From Fragilaria crotonensis (taxonomy: Eukaryota > Bacillariophyta > Fragilariophyceae > Fragilariales > Fragilariaceae): a DNA stretch of 47,178 bases. Of the stretch, positions 43,401-47,178 are shown piece after piece. The translations under genes and the position numbers were made by a program. A model generated the notes under the pieces. That model worked only from the letters and a program-made list of their open reading frames with translations. It was not told where the DNA came from and ran no database searches. The DNA is taken from positions 1 to 47,178 of the forward strand of contig JAKSYS010000504.1 of NCBI GenBank assembly GCA_022925895.1, in the 5' to 3' direction. The first letter of the stretch is position 1, and each line of letters begins with the position of its first letter.

Positions 43401-46400
43401 TCCAGCGGAGGTAAGTAGACGTCCACGAGTGCTGCAAATAAAATGGTCGACGGAAATGCGTTGACCTGGGAGAGATTGTCTGTTTTAGAGCGTGCGCTCT
43501 ATCTTTGACAACAGACGAAGGCGTCGTGCCAGGAATTGGACGTCGATGTTGTTTGCCATATTGGCAGGCGGCGCATTTTGGGAACGAGGTAAGTCGACAT
43601 GCGGCGGTTTGTAATCGGCGACTTTCTTCCGTTTTGCTGACGACGCCGGAACGCAGGATGAACTGGACCTTCTTGAAGCCGACGTGACCCAACGATAGTG
43701 CCAACGAAGCAATTCTTTCTCTGCTTCATTGAGGTTGAGGTTTCGTTCGTGAACGGTGTTCACAATCGAAACGAGCGTCGGCGGCCTTGAAAGGATCGGT
43801 TGCGTTGTACGCTTCCGACGTTGGGAGATTGTTCTGCGGGTTGACGTTTGCAGTGACAGGTCCTCGATTGGCATCGTTCGGGACGCCACTGAGCGTCAGA
43901 CGATTCGGTTCGATGGTGATCGTTTCGTCAGGGTAAGTCTGGAGGAGACTGGACGTCGAGAGGAGTCGGACTTTGATGTTGGGAACATGAAACGCGGGGA
44001 CCTTGAGGAGTCGAAGGTTTCCAAGCTGATCGTGGACAGCCCAAGTGACTTCGCCTTGGCCTTTAATTTGTAGACCCTTGGCGATGCCTTTTAGCTGCGT
44101 GATCGTTCCGGGCGACGTGACGGGGCCTTCGAAATCGGAGATGTCGGGCGTGATCGAAATGCTTGCGCCCGAGTCCCAAATGATGGGGCTCGTGTTTGCT
44201 TTGGGTCCGAGGGCTTCTCGCATACGAGCGGGAGCCTGGAGAGCCATGCGAAGCGGCGTCGAATGGCATGCCAGATGAACGTGCGAGAGGATTTTGTTGG
44301 CGGCGGCACGTTGGTGGAACGTGAGCGGAGCGATTGCGAACGGGTCGGGCGAGTTGGCGGGTGCCACAGGGCAATACTTCGCGGTTCGTGGCGACGAACG
44401 TGGGCGTTTGGAGCACCAGGAAGGACACGAACGCTTGGTTTTGGGTGTATCCCTCTCCCTTTTGGCCTGTGGTAGGCGGCAACGGTGCAGGGCGACGAGA
44501 ATTGCGAAGCGAGTCGGCACGACGTTGGAGACGGAGTGCGCGTTCCTTGAGAGTCGCGAAGTGACGAAAGTCGTCGCGCTCAGCAACCGTAGGAGGTCGC
44601 GAAGCGACATATCCCTGTTGTCGGAGACGGAGAGGGTACGAACGGTGCAGTTTGTTGGCTCGGATTCCGGAATTGAAGCGGGGCGGAGCGAACGACTTCT
44701 TGAGAAGTCGTGAGAAACGACGACGTTGATCGCGAGTGAACGGAGGAGGAGATGAGGGGAGCCGTCGAAGCGACGGGAGGTTGCTGTAGGAGCGTTGACG
44801 GGAAGACCGAGAGAAAGAGAAGGATAACCCAAACGGTAGGAGCGAACGCGAGCGTTGGGTGACGAAGAACAACTTGATGAAGATTGTTGGCGACCCAAGC
44901 CAAAATGGTCGACCATGGGATGGCGGATGCCAAATAGATAGCAAGGTTAACCAAAATAGGAACCATTGCACAAATGGCAAAGGAAGAGACAAGAAGTAGC
45001 CATGGGTTCGCACCTCGGATGAGGTTTAGAAGCGAACGAGGAGGAGACGCGATGTTTGGCTTGACTGGAAAGTCAAGCATCCAAACGGAGGGATCCGGCG
45101 CCAACATGCTGAGATTTGCCCTTGGCGACAGTGTCGGAGCGGGAGGACGACGTTCTCCACCGGTGTGAGTGGCAGTTGTGTGCGTGACGGTCCAACGACG
45201 ACACTTCTCGCACCAGTTGAAGGTTTTATCCTTCACTTTCTTGGAATTGCTAGTTCCGGGAAGTGGTGGAATTGTGCGCCAGGATTTATGTTTGTTGTGC
45301 GATCCTGGCGGGACCCAGAGGAGGAGGACGATCCGGACTTACGATTGAGCTCCGGACACTTGTTCGCCCAATGACCGGGTTTTCCACACTTGTGGCAATT
45401 GCCCTTCTTCGTCGTCGTTTCGGTCCCGGATGCCTGGGACTGAATCAACGTAAGTACCTCAGCTCGGGAGATACCTGCGGGGGCAGTTGCGACATTGCCA
45501 AACGTCGCAGACGGAGCTCGGACATCAGGTGCATGACTCGCTGGAGGCCATTCCTTTCTGTCAAATTGCGTACGGTACGCATCTTCAGCTTGGCGACAAA
45601 TATCTTGGAACGTCAATTTCTCGGCGACCATGTGAGCATGGGCGCCTGACTTTCCTTGTACCGATGTCGAGGAGCGCTGATCAAGTTCTGCTTCGTCGAA
45701 CGGAGAGGAAAGCGGAAGTCTTCGTTTCCGGCTCCTCCGGCTAAAAGGAAAGTCTTGAGCATCGTGAGCGTGAGGTTGTGGTCGTACTGACCTGCCGTCG
45801 TGAGCTCACGTGCGTCCTTGCGATAATCGGCGGCGAGGGCTTCAAGGTTTTCGCCGGCGTACTGGGACGGGTGGCGAGCCTTGATCGCGGCCTTCAGGTC
45901 TTCGAAGCGCTCGATCGACGTCGACTGGATCGTCTTGATGAGCTGGAGCCAGACGACGTGAAACGAGTCGTCGTCGTCCATCTTCTCTTTGATCTTGCTC
46001 ATGAGAGCGGGATCGAGAGGAAGAAGAGAACTTGGTGGCGGCGAGGTCGTTCGACTTGTCGTACTTGTCGTAACGGAGGAGTTGCTGGGAGCTGAGAGTC
46101 TTTGCAGTCGCGACGGTGTGAGAGTGGCTCCTGACGACGTTCGTCATCACGGAGGAGCTCTCAGGATCGGGGAGATAGGCGATGGTATCCATCCCACAAT
46201 CAACGAGATGGTCCCAAACGGCGTTCTGGAAGTCGACGAGACTGCTCGCTTGGGTGAAGAGGGTCGTCATGCCGGTACGACGAAAGTTGTACCCCTTTTG
46301 TGAGGCTGAGGCATGGACAGGGCGGAGTTGGTTTGGTGACGTGATGTCGTCGGCGGCGCTCGGATCGAGGCCGACCCAACCAGGAGCTGGCTTACCGCCA

Positions 46401-46545
46401 GTCCAAGCGGACCAATCATCCCTGGAAAGGGAGACAATGTTGCCCATAATGGGCTTATCGGGCCTATCAGAGGCGACGATAGGGTCGGAGACAGGTGGCG
46501 TGGGGACGCGGTGACGGGGTCAGAAGTTGGTGTCGGAGACGCCAT
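40478..46545 (-). CDS. Copia Gag-Pol polyprotein, frameshifted
   Basis: It starts [15 protein letters not shown] at 46545 and ends RVRKLVQGW at 40478. Gag includes [20 protein letters not shown], then the knuckle [14 protein letters not shown] (about 45380). A module [20 protein letters not shown] with hydrophobic stretches ([20 protein letters not shown]) follows at 45230-44850. The protease has WDSGASISI (about 44175). The integrase shows an H-H-C-C finger ending CAACQYGK, then DHASGF-type and NGIAERNI blocks in shifted frames, and a Pro-rich, basic tail. Reverse transcriptase has [27 protein letters not shown] and the catalytic [10 protein letters not shown] (about 41460). RNase H has [18 protein letters not shown] and WADFLTKGL. 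At least ten single-base frame changes divide it, scattered along its length, while domain motifs are intact. Either sequencing indels or early decay explains this; LTR identity says the copy is young. Confidence 0.85.
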
Positions 46546-46683
46546 CTCGGAGAGATCAGGAAGAAGAACTTGGGAAGGTCTTGCGTAGGACTAGCACGGC
46601 GTGCTTTTAAACGTAGAATAAATAGCCTAGTTGGTAACTTAGGCGCTCGGAGAGACTTGCTTGTAGGTTGGAAACCGTAGAGT

Positions 46684-46808
46684 AGTCAACGGCGTTGACT
46701 TAGAGCTGCAGCGTAGACGATTGCGGAGCAATCGGGGAATAGATCCTTGGAAAGGATCAACCTGAGTGTCCTTGGAAAGGACACAACAAATTCCTTAGGA
46801 GAGGAATT
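46684..46808. other. Run of five hairpins in the copia leader RNA
   Basis: Five inverted repeats in 125 bases: 46684-46700 (AGTCAAC-GGC-GTTGACT), 46719-46733 (GATTGC-GGA-GCAATC), 46742-46758 (GATCCTT-GGA-AAGGATC), 46766-46784 (GTGTCCTT-GGA-AAGGACAC) and 46789-46808 (AATTCCT, 6-base loop, AGGAATT). Three share the same GGA loop. They lie between the primer-binding site and the Gag start, where packaging or dimerisation signals occur in LTR elements. Confidence 0.75.
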
Positions 46809-46850
46809 GGCTTGCCTGGTAGGAAGCGTGAGGGGGTTAGCCTATAGATT

Positions 46851-46866
46851 GGGCAAAATAACCACT
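46851..46866 (-). promoter_or_regulatory. Putative primer-binding site
   Basis: On the minus strand the LTR end TCTCA is followed by AGTGGTTATTTTGCCC. The TGG three bases in fits the complement of a tRNA CCA end; which tRNA cannot be told. Confidence 0.4.
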
Positions 46867-47174
46867 TGAGACTATCACCGGAGATGATACTCTAATCGTA
46901 GAAAATAGTACGTAGTACCGTAGGAAAATTACTGTAGGAAGGTTTCACACAAAGTACGTTCTGAGAAATTATAAGCTACAGTAAAATTCGGCACTCGATC
47001 GTATGAACGACAAACTCGTCGAACGTGTCAAATGGCATTTGACATTTCGGGTAGTTCGTACGAAATTAGTTAGAGACCGGACAGTACAGCGTATCATGTT
47101 TCACATTTCGATGGATGACCTCACAGTAGCACAGTACAACGATGGCATCGCAGTCCAGTGCAGCGTAGGTTTCA
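46867..47174 (-). repeat. 5' LTR (right on + strand)
   Basis: Matches 40056-40364. Differences include GGAAGG for GGGAGG, one T deletion in GAAATTATAAG, and the compensatory pair in the hairpin at 47026-47044. Only four bases of flank remain in the window. Confidence 0.88.
47026..47044. other. LTR hairpin, A-T version
   Basis: TGTCAAAT-GGC-ATTTGACA, the compensated partner of the hairpin at 40216-40234. Confidence 0.7.
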
Positions 47175-47178
47175 ATTT

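Larger units (their letters stand above)
40056..47174 (-). mobile_element. Ty1/copia LTR retrotransposon (diatom CoDi-type), near complete
   Basis: Two LTRs (40056-40364 and 46867-47174) flank a minus-strand Gag-Pol with domain order Gag, zinc knuckle, Cys/His-plus-hydrophobic module, protease, integrase, reverse transcriptase, RNase H. Integrase before reverse transcriptase defines the copia superfamily. The polypurine tract and putative primer-binding site are in the expected places. The LTRs differ at five substitutions and one indel, so insertion is recent. Both copies share four extra bases (CACT) before the TG, so the outer edge is uncertain by that much, and I cannot see a clean 5-bp target duplication; the right flank has only four bases in the window. 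Confidence 0.88.

Noticed and set aside
40699-46514. Many long plus-strand frames across the copia element (such as 40699-41052 and 44294-44713).
   Set aside because: They are antisense to Gag-Pol, whose domains are clear on the minus strand; GC-rich codons produce long shadow frames.
1-47178. tRNA, rRNA and CRISPR features.
   Set aside because: I found no tRNA-like T-loop and acceptor pairing, no ribosomal RNA sequence and no regularly spaced direct repeats; a covariance-model scan would be decisive for tRNAs.

Overview
The window looks like nuclear DNA of a diatom (stramenopile with a secondary plastid). Four things point there: short GT-AG introns (56-158 bp); a signal peptide ending in an ASAF-type motif, the plastid-import signature of diatoms, on the gene at 7820; a Ty1/copia element with a [13 protein letters not shown] cysteine-histidine module of the kind I associate with diatom copia elements; and lineage-type genes (LRR membrane proteins, plastid Ala/Lys-rich protein, multi-pass membrane proteins). 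I cannot name the species.

Layout. 5-1043: a non-coding element with ~74-bp terminal inverted repeats. 1150-13029: host genes, namely a GT15-like mannosyltransferase, an EGF-repeat type I membrane protein, a 72-residue intron-containing gene, an LRR membrane protein in six exons, a plastid-targeted repeat protein in six exons, an unrecognised (perhaps tubby/LURP-like) protein, and TFIIF beta. 13396-26603: one 13.2-kb Mutator-like element (MULE) bounded by ~195-bp inverted repeats and a 10-bp target duplication. It encodes a MuDR-type transposase and contains a nested 3.5-kb Tc1/IS630-like element (12-bp inverted repeats, TA duplication), a piggyBac remnant, an RNase H-bearing retroelement remnant and simple repeats. 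26876-31665: two tandem paralogues of an unrecognised, probably nuclear, family. 32772-39627: V-ATPase subunit A, a formate/nitrite transporter, a NUMOD3-repeat protein with a plastid-type presequence, and an eight-span membrane protein. 40056-47174: a nearly complete Ty1/copia retrotransposon with both LTRs (about 98% identical), encoded on the minus strand.

The genes do not form an operon or pathway; this is ordinary eukaryotic gene order broken by transposons. Many conserved genes carry single-base indels, mostly in homopolymers, with the protein otherwise intact. The clearest case is V-ATPase A, an essential gene with about nine. I read most of these as consensus sequencing errors rather than true pseudogenes, so frameshifted genes are annotated as CDS.

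Most interesting: the giant nested MULE with paired 31-bp-spaced subterminal motifs; a hairpin in the copia LTR that shows a compensatory base-pair change between the two LTRs, plus a run of five hairpins in the element's leader; the tandem gene pair; the LRR gene whose introns are all phase 1; and a perfect CRE palindrome upstream of the plastid-protein gene.
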